A stretch of 64,000 nt of DNA from Calothrix sp. PCC 7103 (GCF_000331305.1 NZ_KB217478.1:7342317-7406316), one strand, 5' to 3'; positions 9,105-18,233 are shown, counted from the first letter of the stretch. Made by a program: numbers and translations. Notes: generated from the sequence alone by a model not told the origin.

Positions 9105-10307
9105 ATGTCACATCCTTTTCCACCACCACCAATTCAACCTTTTGAACGTCTTCAAGCTTCGGATGGTTTATTAATAAATGCTGAACGTTGGCGTAAGGCA
9201 CATAATTACCACCGCGTGCGGCAAAATACTCATTATCAATGTTTAAATCAACCGGGTATTGTTTGTGGTTTGGGTGTGCGAGATATTCCGGCGCCGAGTA
9301 AAGTTGAGGCTAAATATCGAGATGGACGTTGGGTGCAAATTCAACCGGGGATAGCCATAGATTTAGCTGGTAATTTAATTGTTGTGCCTGCACCTTATGA
9401 TTTTCCGATTGATTTGGAAGTTGCAAATACTGAGCCGCTAATGGTCTATTTAACTGTTAGTTATATTGACCCTGAAGATTTACGCACGCGCGATTCTAGA
9501 GATACTGTTCGAGAAACTTATCGATTTGACCAAAGAAACTCAACGCTAGATATTTCGGAAATAGAAATTTGCCGTATTCTTTTAGAACCAGGAAAGAAAG
9601 AGATTACTCAACCGACTGATGCTTTTTTCCCTGGTTACAATAATATAAATTTGCGCTATCGGCGCCTAGCACAAGCACGACCTCATGCAATTGTCAAATT
9701 GGCACAGCTAAATCACAGTGATGCTGGATGTGACCGTAATTTCTTTAATTTAGGTTATTTGTTGCAATCAATTCAGCCTTTATATTCGTATTTACAAGGA
9801 ACAGAAGAAGCTGGACAAGTCACTTTATCAGAAAAGAATATTCAAGAATACGACATACTTTATTTGACTGGGCAACAAGCATTATCCTTTAACGATATTG
9901 AGTTAGACAATTTAAGAAAATATCTAAGCACTGGGGGAGTCGTTTTAGTTGATGCTCCCACAGATGCAGTTCCTTTAATAGAAAGTACTCACTCTTTAGC
10001 AGAGCAATTAAAAAGCCCTTTGAAAACTTTAGCAGAACAGCGACGCGACCATCCCCTCAGAACACAACCATTTTTATTTGCGGCTTTGCCAATCATCAAT
10101 CAAAGACCAATAGAAATATCTACTAATGGTAAAATTATTCTAGTTACTGGTGATTTAGCATCTGCTTGGGGATTAGATAAAGAGCTAGCTTTGCCTAGAC
10201 TAATGATTCGCACTGCCCAAGAATTAGGTATTAATATTCTCAATTATGCTTGGAAACGGCGCCAGTTAATTGGGTTACAACAAGAAGATGACACTGGCAA
10301 ATGGTAA
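9105..10307 (+). CDS. CIS-associated DUF4159-domain protein
   Basis: This 400-residue protein has two parts. Residues ~1-190 are beta-rich and start with a proline run and GLLINAERWRKAHNYHRVRQ, as in proteins encoded beside cyanobacterial baseplate genes. Residues ~200-395 resemble DUF4159, with KNIQEYDILYLTGQQALSF followed by LRKYLSTGGVVLVDAP, the Rossmann-like start of that domain. DUF4159 has no firm biochemical role. Its position, between tail protein I and the kinase and inside the tail operon, suggests an accessory baseplate or attachment component. It lies 61 bp after the tail-I gene and only 18 bp before the kinase gene. Confidence 0.8.
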   Translation: MSHPFPPPPIQPFERLQASDGLLINAERWRKAHNYHRVRQNTHYQCLNQPGIVCGLGVRDIPAPSKVEAKYRDGRWVQIQPGIAIDLAGNLIVVPAPYDFPIDLEVANTEPLMVYLTVSYIDPEDLRTRDSRDTVRETYRFDQRNSTLDISEIEICRILLEPGKKEITQPTDAFFPGYNNINLRYRRLAQARPHAIVKLAQLNHSDAGCDRNFFNLGYLLQSIQPLYSYLQGTEEAGQVTLSEKNIQEYDILYLTGQQALSFNDIELDNLRKYLSTGGVVLVDAPTDAVPLIESTHSLAEQLKSPLKTLAEQRRDHPLRTQPFLFAALPIINQRPIEISTNGKIILVTGDLASAWGLDKELALPRLMIRTAQELGINILNYAWKRRQLIGLQQEDDTGKW

Positions 10308-10325
10308 AACTCATGGTCAAATATA

Positions 10326-11714
10326 ATGCGTCCTGGTCAAACTCTTCGCAATCGCTATAGAATTATTAATTCCTTGGGAAGCGGTAGCTTTGGAACTACC
10401 TACTTAGCTGAAGATTTAGATTTACCCGACTATCCTCGATGCGTCGTAAAAAACCTTCAGCAAAACCAAGAGAATTTAAAAGTTGCTATTGCTTTTTTTA
10501 ATAAAGAAGCAAAAGTTTTATATAACTTAGGTCGTGAGTGCAGTCAAATTCCACAATTGTTTGCCCACTTTGAAGAAGGGGGTGAGTTTTATTTAGTACA
10601 AGAATATATAGATGGACATGATTTGAGTCAAGAAATTTTTGCTGGAAATAAATTAAGTGAATTTCAGGTAACACAAATTTTAAAAGAAATTTTAGAAGTC
10701 TTGGCAATTATTCATAATAAAAATATTATTCATCGTGACATAAAAACGCAAAACGTAATGCGCCGTAATAGTGATGGCAAGATTATATTAATAGACTTTG
10801 GAGCAGTAAAAGAAATAAGTACAAGAACGAGCAATCCTCATGAACCAACAAAAGCTTCTATAGTAATTGGAACTTCTGGGTATATGCCCAGTGAACAATT
10901 AAATGGGTATCCCAAGTTAGCCAGTGATGTTTATGCAGTAGGGATGTTGGGTATTTATGCTTTAACTGGAATTAGACCCCAGGAACTACCAAAAGACCCA
11001 AATACTTTTGAAGTAATTTGGCGAAATCAGGCTTCTGTCAGCCCATTTTTGGCGAATGTATTAGATAAAATGGTGTGTTTTAACTTTCATGAGCGCTATC
11101 AAACAGCAGGTGAGGCATTGCAAGCACTGGCAGCACCATCACCAGATTTTACGTTACAACAACCACTACCAATTTCATCATCAGCAACACAACCAAATTC
11201 TTTTGCAGCAAAGCAGAGATTTTTTATTGGCGCCGGAGTTTTAGCCAGTATACTTTTTGGAATGGGATTCTTATTTATAAATATATTAAAACCAATAAAA
11301 CCAAAATCAGAATCACTTCCAACATCAATACCAGCAATAGAACCAACCCCAACTCCTACTCCAACCCCAACCCCAACCCCAACTCCTACTCCAACCCCAA
11401 CCCCAACTCCTACTCCTACTCCTACTCCAACCCCAACTCCTACTCCTACTCCTACTCCTACTCCAACCCCAACCCCAACTCCTACTCCTACTCCAACCCC
11501 AACCCCAACTCCTACTCCTACTTCAAAAAACAGCTTATCAACCCCTACACCACTTGTAACACCAACTCCTGTTAAAACAAAGAATGTGGCGCCAACTCCA
11601 GCTACTCCACGTGTAACACCAACTCCTGTTAAAACAAAGAATGTGGTGCCAACTCCAGCTACTCCACGTACAACACCAACTCCTATTAAAACAAAGAATG
11701 TGGCGCCTTTATAG
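10326..11714 (+). CDS. Membrane Ser/Thr protein kinase with (Thr-Pro)n tail, CIS-linked
   Basis: This 462-residue Hanks-type kinase retains the key residues: glycine loop GSGSFGTTY (18-26), ATP lysine K42 (CVVKNL), helix C glutamate about E61, HRDIKTQN (136-143, catalytic D138), DFG at 157-159 and the activation-segment end SGYMPSEQ. A single transmembrane helix spans ~299-321. About 29 Thr-Pro dipeptides follow, then a three-fold repeat of [18 protein letters not shown] type. The kinase domain should be cytoplasmic, and the Pro-rich tail could span the periplasm or wall. It lies 18 bp after the DUF4159 gene, which suggests co-transcription with the baseplate genes and a role in sensing or controlling the CIS (inferred). 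Confidence 0.9.
   Translation: MRPGQTLRNRYRIINSLGSGSFGTTYLAEDLDLPDYPRCVVKNLQQNQENLKVAIAFFNKEAKVLYNLGRECSQIPQLFAHFEEGGEFYLVQEYIDGHDLSQEIFAGNKLSEFQVTQILKEILEVLAIIHNKNIIHRDIKTQNVMRRNSDGKIILIDFGAVKEISTRTSNPHEPTKASIVIGTSGYMPSEQLNGYPKLASDVYAVGMLGIYALTGIRPQELPKDPNTFEVIWRNQASVSPFLANVLDKMVCFNFHERYQTAGEALQALAAPSPDFTLQQPLPISSSATQPNSFAAKQRFFIGAGVLASILFGMGFLFINILKPIKPKSESLPTSIPAIEPTPTPTPTPTPTPTPTPTPTPTPTPTPTPTPTPTPTPTPTPTPTPTPTPTPTPTPTPTPTSKNSLSTPTPLVTPTPVKTKNVAPTPATPRVTPTPVKTKNVVPTPATPRTTPTPIKTKNVAPL
11344..11521 (+). repeat. Thr-Pro coding microsatellite
   Basis: About 178 bp of CCAACC/CCAACT/CCTACT hexamers encode roughly 29 Thr-Pro pairs. Because the unit is six bases, slippage changes tail length without a frameshift. 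The mix of hexamer variants shows repeated local expansion. Confidence 0.95.
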
Positions 11715-11806
11715 CCTTGGGAATAAATTTTTGAATAAGATTGAGCTTTTTTCTGTTTGTTTGATTCTATAGAAGTTATAATTTCTATAGAAACTATGAG
11801 AAAAGC

Positions 11807-12154
11807 ATGGCAGGAAAAACCATTTCAGCCTATACAGACTCTGAAACCGCGTCGCGTGTAGGAGCAATAGCCAAAGTAGAACAGAGAACCCAAGCCCAGA
11901 TTGGGGGAATGGCTTTGAAATTGTTTGTTTTTTTACCAAAAGAGGCAAGAGAGGCACTATGGCAAATTGAAACAATGGGAAATCAACAAGATTGGGAATC
12001 CCTAATGAATGAGGTGACAAGGACTATATTAAATGTTCAATACAAATTAGCGTCTCAACAGGTGATAGAACAGATGGATGTTGAGAAACTAGGAGACTTG
12101 GGCAGTGAAGATGAGATTTTACAAGCAGCAGTAAATTTGACCCGTGAGCGGTAA
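11807..12154 (+). CDS. Putative antitoxin of PIN-type toxin-antitoxin pair
   Basis: This 115-residue protein opens with AGKTISAYTDSETASRVGAI, like ribbon-helix-helix antitoxin N termini found next to PIN toxins in cyanobacteria. The remainder is predicted to be helical and acidic at the C terminus. It overlaps the next gene by 11 bases, the usual translational coupling of such pairs. Direct autoregulation through the AT-rich leader containing TTCTATAGAA (about 11764-11790) is plausible but not demonstrated. Confidence 0.7.
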   Translation: MAGKTISAYTDSETASRVGAIAKVEQRTQAQIGGMALKLFVFLPKEAREALWQIETMGNQQDWESLMNEVTRTILNVQYKLASQQVIEQMDVEKLGDLGSEDEILQAAVNLTRER

Positions 12155-12674
12155 AAAATTATATTTGTGCCTAGACCTCAATATTTGGTGTGCTGCTTTG
12201 TTATCCGAGAAAAAAGGAAGGTCGGGTACATCAAGTCAAAGACTTGTCGAGATAGTGAGAGAAGGCAAAAGTTCTTTAGGGGAAGTCAAATTAGTTATAT
12301 CTTGGGGAATGCTTAATAGGTTGACAAAAGTGTTAGAAGAAGATTTAGGTGTATCTTATGAAGCAACGATGATGTATATTAATACAATTCGTGGGTATGC
12401 AAAGCTAGGAGTATCGCTTACTTTAGGCGGCACAGGTGTAATTCCAATTCAAGATATAGAGGACGCGCATGTTCTGGAGACAGCAATAGCAGGTCAAGCT
12501 AATATATTAGTCACAGCTAATTTTAAAGATTTTTTATGTAATGATACACAATTAGTAATTCCCCAACGTCACGCTATTCATATTGCACCAAATCATCGTT
12601 TTCACATTGTTCATCCTTATTTAAGGATGAATTGGCTTCATCAGGGTCAAATTCCAGAATTAGTTGAAAATTAA
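12144..12674 (+). CDS. PIN-domain toxin (VapC-like RNase)
   Basis: This 176-residue protein starts at a GTG inside the antitoxin end. PIN features are an N-terminal acidic residue in LCLDLNIWCAALL, then the core block IQDIEDAHVLETAIAGQANI followed by LVTANFKDF, which carries the conserved second and third acidic residues. PIN toxins cleave RNA using metal held by these acids. The C-terminal ~40 residues extend past the usual domain end. Its place between two CIS genes may simply stabilise the locus. Confidence 0.8.
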   Translation: MSGKKLYLCLDLNIWCAALLSEKKGRSGTSSQRLVEIVREGKSSLGEVKLVISWGMLNRLTKVLEEDLGVSYEATMMYINTIRGYAKLGVSLTLGGTGVIPIQDIEDAHVLETAIAGQANILVTANFKDFLCNDTQLVIPQRHAIHIAPNHRFHIVHPYLRMNWLHQGQIPELVEN

Positions 12675-13213
12675 ATTTGACATGCACACTGATAATAAAA
12701 AGACTTCTTTGGCAATTTTTCATCAATATATGTTCATAATCTTCTAACTACCTCAACAAAAAGGATATGCTGTTTTTAATGTTAAATCTTTACTACGGAT
12801 AACTTTGACTTTGGTTTTTGATATCGGGAGCTATAGCACTCCTAAATCATTCGTAAAATTTTCAACATTGCTTTCTTTTTCTTCCTTTGTGTCCTTTGTG
12901 TCTTTGTGGTTCGTTATATCAACGTTATTTTTACAACTCATATAGGGATGCTATATAACACTTACCGAACAGGCGCCAAGATATCAGTGTATTTGTACTA
13001 AAATTATAGAGCGCCGGATTTTTTTCTATCCCTTGCAGTATTGCTAACTATTCAAACGGCGCCCACACTTAGAGAATTAGTAAGGATAGTGATTATAGAC
13101 CAAAGTCGGGTAACGCTCTTGAGATGCTTTCTCTTATGCTTAATTTTAGTAACATCCAAATACAACAAGCTCTAACTAATAAGATAAATTTGTACTAATA
13201 TAAAGCATATATA
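12675..13213. other. Intergenic region before the CIS ATPase
   Basis: This 539-bp AT-rich stretch has no convincing gene. It holds a MITE (12832-12955), inside which lies the common cyanobacterial phrase CCTTTGTGTCTTTGTGGTTC, and two GGCGCC sites. The AT-rich run ending ATATAAAGCATATATA before 13214 probably contains the promoter of the ATPase gene. Confidence 0.6.
12832..12955. mobile_element. MITE with TATAGCA terminal repeats, copy 1
   Basis: This 124-bp element has imperfect ends of about 25 bp: TATAGCACTCCTAAATCATT at the left, and at the right the complement of TATAGCATCCCTATATGAGT. The same end family bounds 18121-18224. It encodes no protein, so mobility would depend on a transposase elsewhere. 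Confidence 0.6.
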
Positions 13214-15202
13214 ATGATGAGCGCAACGACTACCAGCAATCAGAGCGTTGATAATCATGCGTATATGACGGTAGCTTTAAGTCAGCTTCGGGAGATTTTG
13301 GTAAAGTACGCTGACCCAAGTTTACTAGGAGAGGATATTACACATGAAGAGAGTCCTGTAACGATTACATCCTCTGAACCTTCTGCGCTAGATAGACTCT
13401 GTACTATATTTGGTTTAAGTGATTTTGAACGCGATTTACTATTGTTATGTGCTGGTGTAGAACTTGATGCCAGTTTCCCGATACTTTGTGCTGCTGCTTG
13501 TGGTAATGCACAGCGCACTTATCCGACTTTCGGTTTGGCGATGACGATATTTGATGGGATGCACTGGGGCGCCTTTACTCCTGGTGGTGCGTTGCGTAGG
13601 TGGAAGTTAATCGAAGTGGGTTCTGGCAGTGAGTTGATGAGTAGCCCGTTACGAATTGATGAGCGGATACTGCATTATTTAATGGGTATACAGCATTTAG
13701 ATGAGCGTTTGTTAGGGATAGTTGAACCTGTAGGCGCCACTTCAGATTTAGTACCCTCTCATACACAAGTGTCAGAAAAAATGACTGCTGCTTGGTGGCT
13801 AGAGATAAATGATTTTCTCAAACTGCCTATATTACAGTTATGTGGAAATGAGGTAGCTAGTAAACGCCCAATAGCAGCTTTGGCTTGTCATTATGTGGGG
13901 TTAGATTTATATGCAATTCCTGCTTATGCTTTGCCAACAACTCCTAATGACCTCAAGCAATTTAAATTACTTTGGGAGCGAGAAGTTGCATTAGCTAGTT
14001 GCGCGTTGTTAATTGACTGTGATGATTTGGAAGGCGCCGATGCAGCGAGGGAAGGAACAATTGCGTATTTATGCGAATGGATGCGTTCTCCGGTAATTAT
14101 TACTACTACAGAACGAAAGCGCTCACGGTTAAGACCGTTATTAGTTTTTGATATTGAACGTCCTACAACGAAGGAACAATATACTATTTGGGAACAAGCG
14201 TTGGATGATACATCTGAATCTATTAATGTTGAAGTAGATAACTTGGTGTCTCAATTTAATCTTAGTGTTCCCGTCATTCAAGCTGCCTGTTCTCAAGCTA
14301 GTGTACAGTGGCGCCAGATAGAGGAGTTAGAAGCTACAGAAGATTTTAATCATCTTCTTTGGGATACTTGCCGCGCGCAAGCTCGTCCGAAGTTAGATGA
14401 TTTAGCACAGCGAATTGATTGTGCAGCAAGTTGGTTCGATTTAGTATTACCAGAATCTCAGGTACAAGTTCTTAAAGATGTTGCAATGCAAGTCAAGCAA
14501 CGAGCAAAAGTATACGAACGCTGGGGTTTTGGAGGCAAAAGCAAGCGAGGATTGGGGATAAGCGCTTTGTTTGCTGGTGTCAGTGGTACTGGTAAGACAA
14601 TGGCAGCAGAAGTAGTTGCACGAGAATTGCGATTAGATTTATACCGAATTGATTTAAGTGCAGTAGTTAGTAAGTATATTGGGGAAACAGAGAAAAATCT
14701 TGGTAGGGTATTTGATGCCGCAGAGTTGGGGGGTGTAGTATTATTATTTGATGAAGCTGATGCTTTATTTGGTAAACGTAGTGAGGTAAAAGATTCTCAT
14801 GACCGTCACGCCAATGTTGAAGTCAGCTATTTATTACAACGTATGGAAAGTTACCGTGGACTTTCGATATTAACAACTAACTTAAAAAGTTCATTAGACC
14901 AAGCATTCCTTCGTCGTATTCGCTTTATTACCCAGTTTCCTTTTCCTGATTCTATACAACGCGCAGAAATTTGGCGCCGGATTTTTCCCAAGTCTACACC
15001 CACAGAAGGTTTAGATTATCAAAAGCTGGGACAACTCAATGTCGCAGGAGGTAATATTCGTAGTATTGCGTTGAATGCAGCATTTTTAGCCGCAGATGCC
15101 AATGATTCGGTAACAATGTATTATATGTTGCAGGCAGCTAAGAGCGAATATATAAAGTTAGAACGAACGCTTACAGATACAGAGGTTAAAGGATGGGTTT
15201 AA
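13214..15202 (+). CDS. CIS AAA+ ATPase (Afp15/Pvc15)
   Basis: This 662-residue protein matches the AAA+ ATPase found in essentially all eCIS loci and thought to act in assembly or cargo handling. The C-terminal AAA module has Walker A GVSGTGKT (455-462), Walker B VVLLFDEADALFG (acidic pair D513/E514), sensor-1 region SILTTNLKSSLDQAFLRR with the arginine finger, and a small lid domain. The first ~430 residues form the degenerate N-terminal helical half typical of this family (LSDFERDLLLLCAGVELD). Two ATGs are adjacent (13214, 13217). It is separated from the tail operon by a TA module and a MITE, so it probably has its own promoter. Confidence 0.95.
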   Translation: MMSATTTSNQSVDNHAYMTVALSQLREILVKYADPSLLGEDITHEESPVTITSSEPSALDRLCTIFGLSDFERDLLLLCAGVELDASFPILCAAACGNAQRTYPTFGLAMTIFDGMHWGAFTPGGALRRWKLIEVGSGSELMSSPLRIDERILHYLMGIQHLDERLLGIVEPVGATSDLVPSHTQVSEKMTAAWWLEINDFLKLPILQLCGNEVASKRPIAALACHYVGLDLYAIPAYALPTTPNDLKQFKLLWEREVALASCALLIDCDDLEGADAAREGTIAYLCEWMRSPVIITTTERKRSRLRPLLVFDIERPTTKEQYTIWEQALDDTSESINVEVDNLVSQFNLSVPVIQAACSQASVQWRQIEELEATEDFNHLLWDTCRAQARPKLDDLAQRIDCAASWFDLVLPESQVQVLKDVAMQVKQRAKVYERWGFGGKSKRGLGISALFAGVSGTGKTMAAEVVARELRLDLYRIDLSAVVSKYIGETEKNLGRVFDAAELGGVVLLFDEADALFGKRSEVKDSHDRHANVEVSYLLQRMESYRGLSILTTNLKSSLDQAFLRRIRFITQFPFPDSIQRAEIWRRIFPKSTPTEGLDYQKLGQLNVAGGNIRSIALNAAFLAADANDSVTMYYMLQAAKSEYIKLERTLTDTEVKGWV

Positions 15203-15262
15203 TCGGTTTAGTTTAGTCTGCTAAACTAATAAAATAAAGCATCGCTTGGGAAAAGGTAAATT

Positions 15263-15523
15263 ATGGCTAAGGAAGAAGATTTGCTTTCTAGTTGGCGAGA
15301 ATTAACACCTGAAAAACAGCAAAAAGTTTTAGAGTACGTAGAAACTCTAAAATCTGAATCAGCCTCAACAGTATCAGAACCAGAATATATTCCAAAAACA
15401 CCCTTAGCCAAAAAACTGTGGGCCATACGTCAGGAGGCAATAGCTTCAGGAATGAAATTATTAAACTCTTCTGAAATTGAACAAGAGCTTGCAGAACGTA
15501 GGGGTGGATATCGTGAGTCTTAA
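15263..15523 (+). CDS. Small antitoxin-like protein
   Basis: This 86-residue protein is cyanobacterial antitoxin-like: ELTPEKQQKVLEYVETLKSE near the N terminus resembles the DUF2281/short helical antitoxins. TPLAKKLWAIRQEAIASG follows, and the end is the acidic LLNSSEIEQELAERRGGY. It overlaps the PIN gene by 11 bases. No immunity-type role is implied. Confidence 0.7.
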   Translation: MAKEEDLLSSWRELTPEKQQKVLEYVETLKSESASTVSEPEYIPKTPLAKKLWAIRQEAIASGMKLLNSSEIEQELAERRGGYRES

Positions 15524-15917
15524 AAAAACTTACTTAGATTCTGGTGTTCTTATTACTGCTTTTCAAGGAGTCCAGGCAAATAGTATTCAAGCAAACAATA
15601 TCCTAAATGATGAAAACAGAGAGTTTGTTTCAAGCAAGTTTGTAAAACTAGAAATACTACCTAAAGCAATTTATAATCAACAACAAAAAGAAAAAGATTT
15701 TTATGAAACCTTCTTCAACTCAGTTACGCATTGGGCAACAGACTTAGAGCAAATTACAGAAGACGGTTATCAAATCGCTTATACTTATGGTTTAGCAGCA
15801 GTGGATGCACTTCATGTTGCCGCAGCCTTGTGGCTCAAAGCATCAGAACTAGTTACTACTGAAAAAATAACTAAACCTATACATAGAGTTACAGAAATTA
15901 AAATTATTTCAATTTAG
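15513..15917 (+). CDS. PIN-domain toxin, second pair
   Basis: I place the start at the GTG at 15513 (VSLKKTYLDSGVLITAF), giving 134 residues; the longer TTG-initiated reading from 15477 would overlap the antitoxin far more. The PIN signature is the first acid in TYLDSGVLI, the glutamate in VKLEIL, and AAVDALHVAAALWLKA followed by ELVTTEK for the distal acids. It is co-translated with the upstream antitoxin. It is the second PIN pair around the ATPase gene. Confidence 0.78.
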   Translation: MSLKKTYLDSGVLITAFQGVQANSIQANNILNDENREFVSSKFVKLEILPKAIYNQQQKEKDFYETFFNSVTHWATDLEQITEDGYQIAYTYGLAAVDALHVAAALWLKASELVTTEKITKPIHRVTEIKIISI

Positions 15918-16131
15918 ATGGGGTATTGCACATTAAAATGGACTAATAAATACAGTTCTATTCAAAAATTGTTTAGTATCAATTTGTAATTAATACGTTG
16001 ATATATAAGGCAAATAATATACATTAGTTAGAATCACAATAATTTCTTAGTCCTATTTTAGAGGACTTTTGCTATTAGCATATCTAACTTTTCGCGTTTT
16101 GTGGAAAACCTAACTCCTCGTTCTATCACAT

Positions 16132-16250
16132 CCCGCCAACACCATAGAATGGTGTGGCTAATTAAACGAAGCCCACCTACGTGGGCTAGTTTCTTTAGCC
16201 CACGTAGGTGGGCTTTGTATCAGTAGCCCCAGGCTTCAAGCCTGTGGGCG
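16132..16250 (+). repeat. 119-bp double-hairpin dispersed repeat, copy A
   Basis: The repeat starts CCCGCCAACACC and ends AGCCTGTGGGCG. It contains a strong stem made of AGCCCACCTACGTGGGCTAG and its complement. Copy B (33806-33924) is in the same orientation and about 90% identical by eye; copy C (35827-35918) is inverted and lacks ~27 bp. Copies A and B sit just outside the first and last leader-bearing cargo genes. Confidence 0.9.
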
Positions 16251-16308
16251 ATATGCGGGTAATATATTTTAAGTTTAAAACATTAGTAAATAAGTTCATA
16301 TAAAAGAC

Positions 16309-16361
16309 TAGACTTAAGTCTAATTTTTGAATAATTTACAACAAATAGATTGAGCTATACT
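16309..16361 (+). promoter_or_regulatory. Cargo promoter element 1
   Basis: The palindrome TAGACTTAAGTCTA (16309-16322) is followed 47 bp later, start to start, by a -10-like TATACT (16356-16361) in the context GATTGAGCTATACTTTG. No good -35 box lies between, so activator or alternative-sigma use is likely. The HNH gene starts 128 bp downstream of the -10 box. Confidence 0.7.
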
Positions 16362-16489
16362 TTGTTTTATATTATCAAAACGTTTTCCAGTAAAAGTAAA
16401 ATTCGGCGCCTGGGAAAACAAGAAGGAAAAAATCAGACTTGCTATGGGTCGAGGTATAAGTTTGTTTCTAGGTTTTTACGTATATCATT

Positions 16490-17395
16490 ATGAGTAGCGA
16501 ACAACGTAAGTATAACAAAAATCAGCAGAAACAAACATCAGCTTTCTCAGATAAAAAAGGAGAAGGGATGTTTCAACCGCGACCTTTTCTAGTGCAGTTA
16601 AAAAAAAAGAAGGAAGAACAATCTGAGCAAGTTGATTTAGAGACATCCTTGATGCGTGCGGAACGTTACGGTCATAACCTCAGTAAAGTTAATTCAACAA
16701 GTATTCCCTCAACTCAAGTAGTACAGCCAAAATTGAAAGTGGGTAATTTGTCTGGGAGTACGTCTTCAAAAGAAGTTAATCAGCCAAAAATCCAGTCGTC
16801 CAATACTTTAAATACTGTCAATAATGTAAACACTGTAAAGAATGTAAAGAATAGTGAAGTTATCCAAACAGCACGAGTTAGAACCCCACGAGCTAGCACA
16901 GCACGAGCAAGAACTCCACGAGCAAAGACAACGGCGCCAACAATAACCCAAAGCGGACGGATAAGCAAACCACCTCAGCAATTAACAACTCCCCAAGCAA
17001 CAGGTGGCGCCAAGAAACAACCTAAACCGAAAAAAGGAGCGGCTCAAAAGCAAATACCGAAAGCAAAATTAAAGAAATTACTAGAGCAACTGAAAAAAAA
17101 TCCTCAACAACCCTATGCAAACCTGACAAACCCGGCAAATGTTGGTAATCAAGATTTTACCGCTGCACAAAAAAAACAGATATACGCAGCAAATATGAAA
17201 AAAAATGGTCAGTTAATTTGCGATTTAACAGGACAGCAGCTGACACGAGCCAAAAAAAGTATAAAAGGTGTTAAGCCATCTGCTTTTGAAGCTCAAATCG
17301 ACCATATAAAACCCTTTAGTAAAGGTGGAACTAATAGCTTTGGCAATGCGATGGTTTTATCACGATATGCTAACCGTTTTAAATCGAATAAATAG
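16490..17395 (+). CDS. CIS cargo effector: shared leader + HNH nuclease domain
   Basis: This is a 301-residue modular toxin. The leader is residues ~24-64: GMFQPRPFLVQ at 26-36, then DLETSLMRAERYGHNLSKV at about 49-67, with the short docking-like motif VVQPK after it. A basic, low-complexity linker (arginine/alanine/threonine repeats) spans ~115-190. The C terminus is an HNH-type nuclease with ICDLTGQQL, then QIDHIKPFSKGGTNSFGNAM (D271, H272) and a basic SRYANRFKSNK end. HNH domains cut DNA with a His-metal centre. The gene is followed 37 bp later by an acidic protein that is probably its immunity factor, so the target may include bacteria. Confidence 0.85.
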   Translation: MSSEQRKYNKNQQKQTSAFSDKKGEGMFQPRPFLVQLKKKKEEQSEQVDLETSLMRAERYGHNLSKVNSTSIPSTQVVQPKLKVGNLSGSTSSKEVNQPKIQSSNTLNTVNNVNTVKNVKNSEVIQTARVRTPRASTARARTPRAKTTAPTITQSGRISKPPQQLTTPQATGGAKKQPKPKKGAAQKQIPKAKLKKLLEQLKKNPQQPYANLTNPANVGNQDFTAAQKKQIYAANMKKNGQLICDLTGQQLTRAKKSIKGVKPSAFEAQIDHIKPFSKGGTNSFGNAMVLSRYANRFKSNK

Positions 17396-17431
17396 ATAAT
17401 ATGAATAAATATTACGGAAATAAGACTAATT

Positions 17432-18067
17432 ATGATTTCTACAAGGCGCCTTGACTCAATGCCGGATATAAACACCCTGGAGAGACTTAGCCAGTCTTTA
17501 GCAATGTTAGACGCGATTATTATGCCAGAATGGGATTTACGGTATTATTCGTTTAACTCTAAATGGTCTAAGGGCGAAAAAATGGCATCAATGCAAAATG
17601 GTAGTGGGGATAGCTATTTTGCTCTGTTTACTAAAAAAGGTGCGATTTTAAAAGGCTTTGTAGCTGATTCTAGCATGGCTGAGGAAGCTCATCCTGAAAT
17701 ACTGGCAAATGTTCCAGATGTTTTTGCAGAAAATTTTCTCAACGAATCAGCTTTTTCAATGGAGTCTACATCTTTTTGTATTTGGCGCCTAACTTCTGAT
17801 TCTAGTTGGCAGGTTGGTAATATTAATAGCAAGAGTAAATCTGATATAGACGGTTCCGAGAAACTGCTGAGTATTTTTGAAAACACCCCAACTACCTACA
17901 AAAACTGGGCAGAGCAATATTATGAACTTGAACTGCCAGAAACAGAGATTTTGGCAATATTTGAACACCAACCTTTAACTGATGAATTAGTTCAGGCAAT
18001 TAATCCAGATAGTTCGTTAGAAGATTTAGAAGAGGATATTGAAGAAATTGGCTATCCTACGGAGTAG
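17432..18067 (+). CDS. Probable immunity protein for the HNH effector
   Basis: This 211-residue soluble acidic protein has no signal or membrane segment. The C terminus is very acidic (SSLEDLEEDIEEIG), as expected for an inhibitor of a basic nuclease. The middle has aromatic/beta segments (SGDSYFALFTKKGAILKGFV, STSFCIWRLTSDSSWQVG). I cannot assign it to a named immunity family. ATG at 17432 and a second at 17459 are both possible starts; neither has a strong ribosome site. It lies immediately downstream of the effector. The last ~145 bp are duplicated in decayed form at 21596-21746, showing that this gene type has been reshuffled within the island. Confidence 0.65.
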   Translation: MISTRRLDSMPDINTLERLSQSLAMLDAIIMPEWDLRYYSFNSKWSKGEKMASMQNGSGDSYFALFTKKGAILKGFVADSSMAEEAHPEILANVPDVFAENFLNESAFSMESTSFCIWRLTSDSSWQVGNINSKSKSDIDGSEKLLSIFENTPTTYKNWAEQYYELELPETEILAIFEHQPLTDELVQAINPDSSLEDLEEDIEEIGYPTE

Positions 18068-18120
18068 GAATTTTACTATATATTTTACTATATTTTAATA
18101 TCTATACATATCTATACATC

Positions 18121-18224
18121 TATAGCATTCCGCGCATCATTTATAAAACCCGTGCATTGTAGAGACGCGACATGTCGCGTCTCTACATTTAGGCATTTTT
18201 TACAATTCATCTAGGACTGCTATA
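18121..18224. mobile_element. MITE with TATAGCA ends, copy 2, carrying a nested GTAGAGACG palindrome
   Basis: The left end TATAGCATTCCGCGCATCAT and the right end (complement TATAGCAGTCCTAGATGAAT) match the element at 12832-12955. Inside, 18159-18186 is a 28-bp perfect palindrome with arms GTAGAGACGCGACA, so one repeat family has inserted into, or been captured by, another. Confidence 0.65.
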
Positions 18225-18233
18225 TATCTCGTA

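Larger units (their letters stand above)
15918..16489. other. Intergenic region at the left edge of the cargo island
   Basis: This 572-bp non-coding stretch contains, in order: a partial copy (about 16052-16085) of the GGACTTTTGCTATTAGC repeat also found at 20044; the 119-bp hairpin repeat at 16132-16250; and the cargo promoter element at 16309-16361. Its final ~100 bp (GTTTTCCAGTAAAAGTAAAA next to a GGCGCC) are echoed at 20181-20215, suggesting a duplicated leader. Confidence 0.65.

Noticed and set aside
1-15202. Prophage or type VI secretion locus
   Set aside because: No capsid, terminase, portal, lysis or integrase genes and no TssJ/L/M; the AAA+ ATPase, DUF4157, DUF4255 and DUF4159 genes point to an eCIS-type system.
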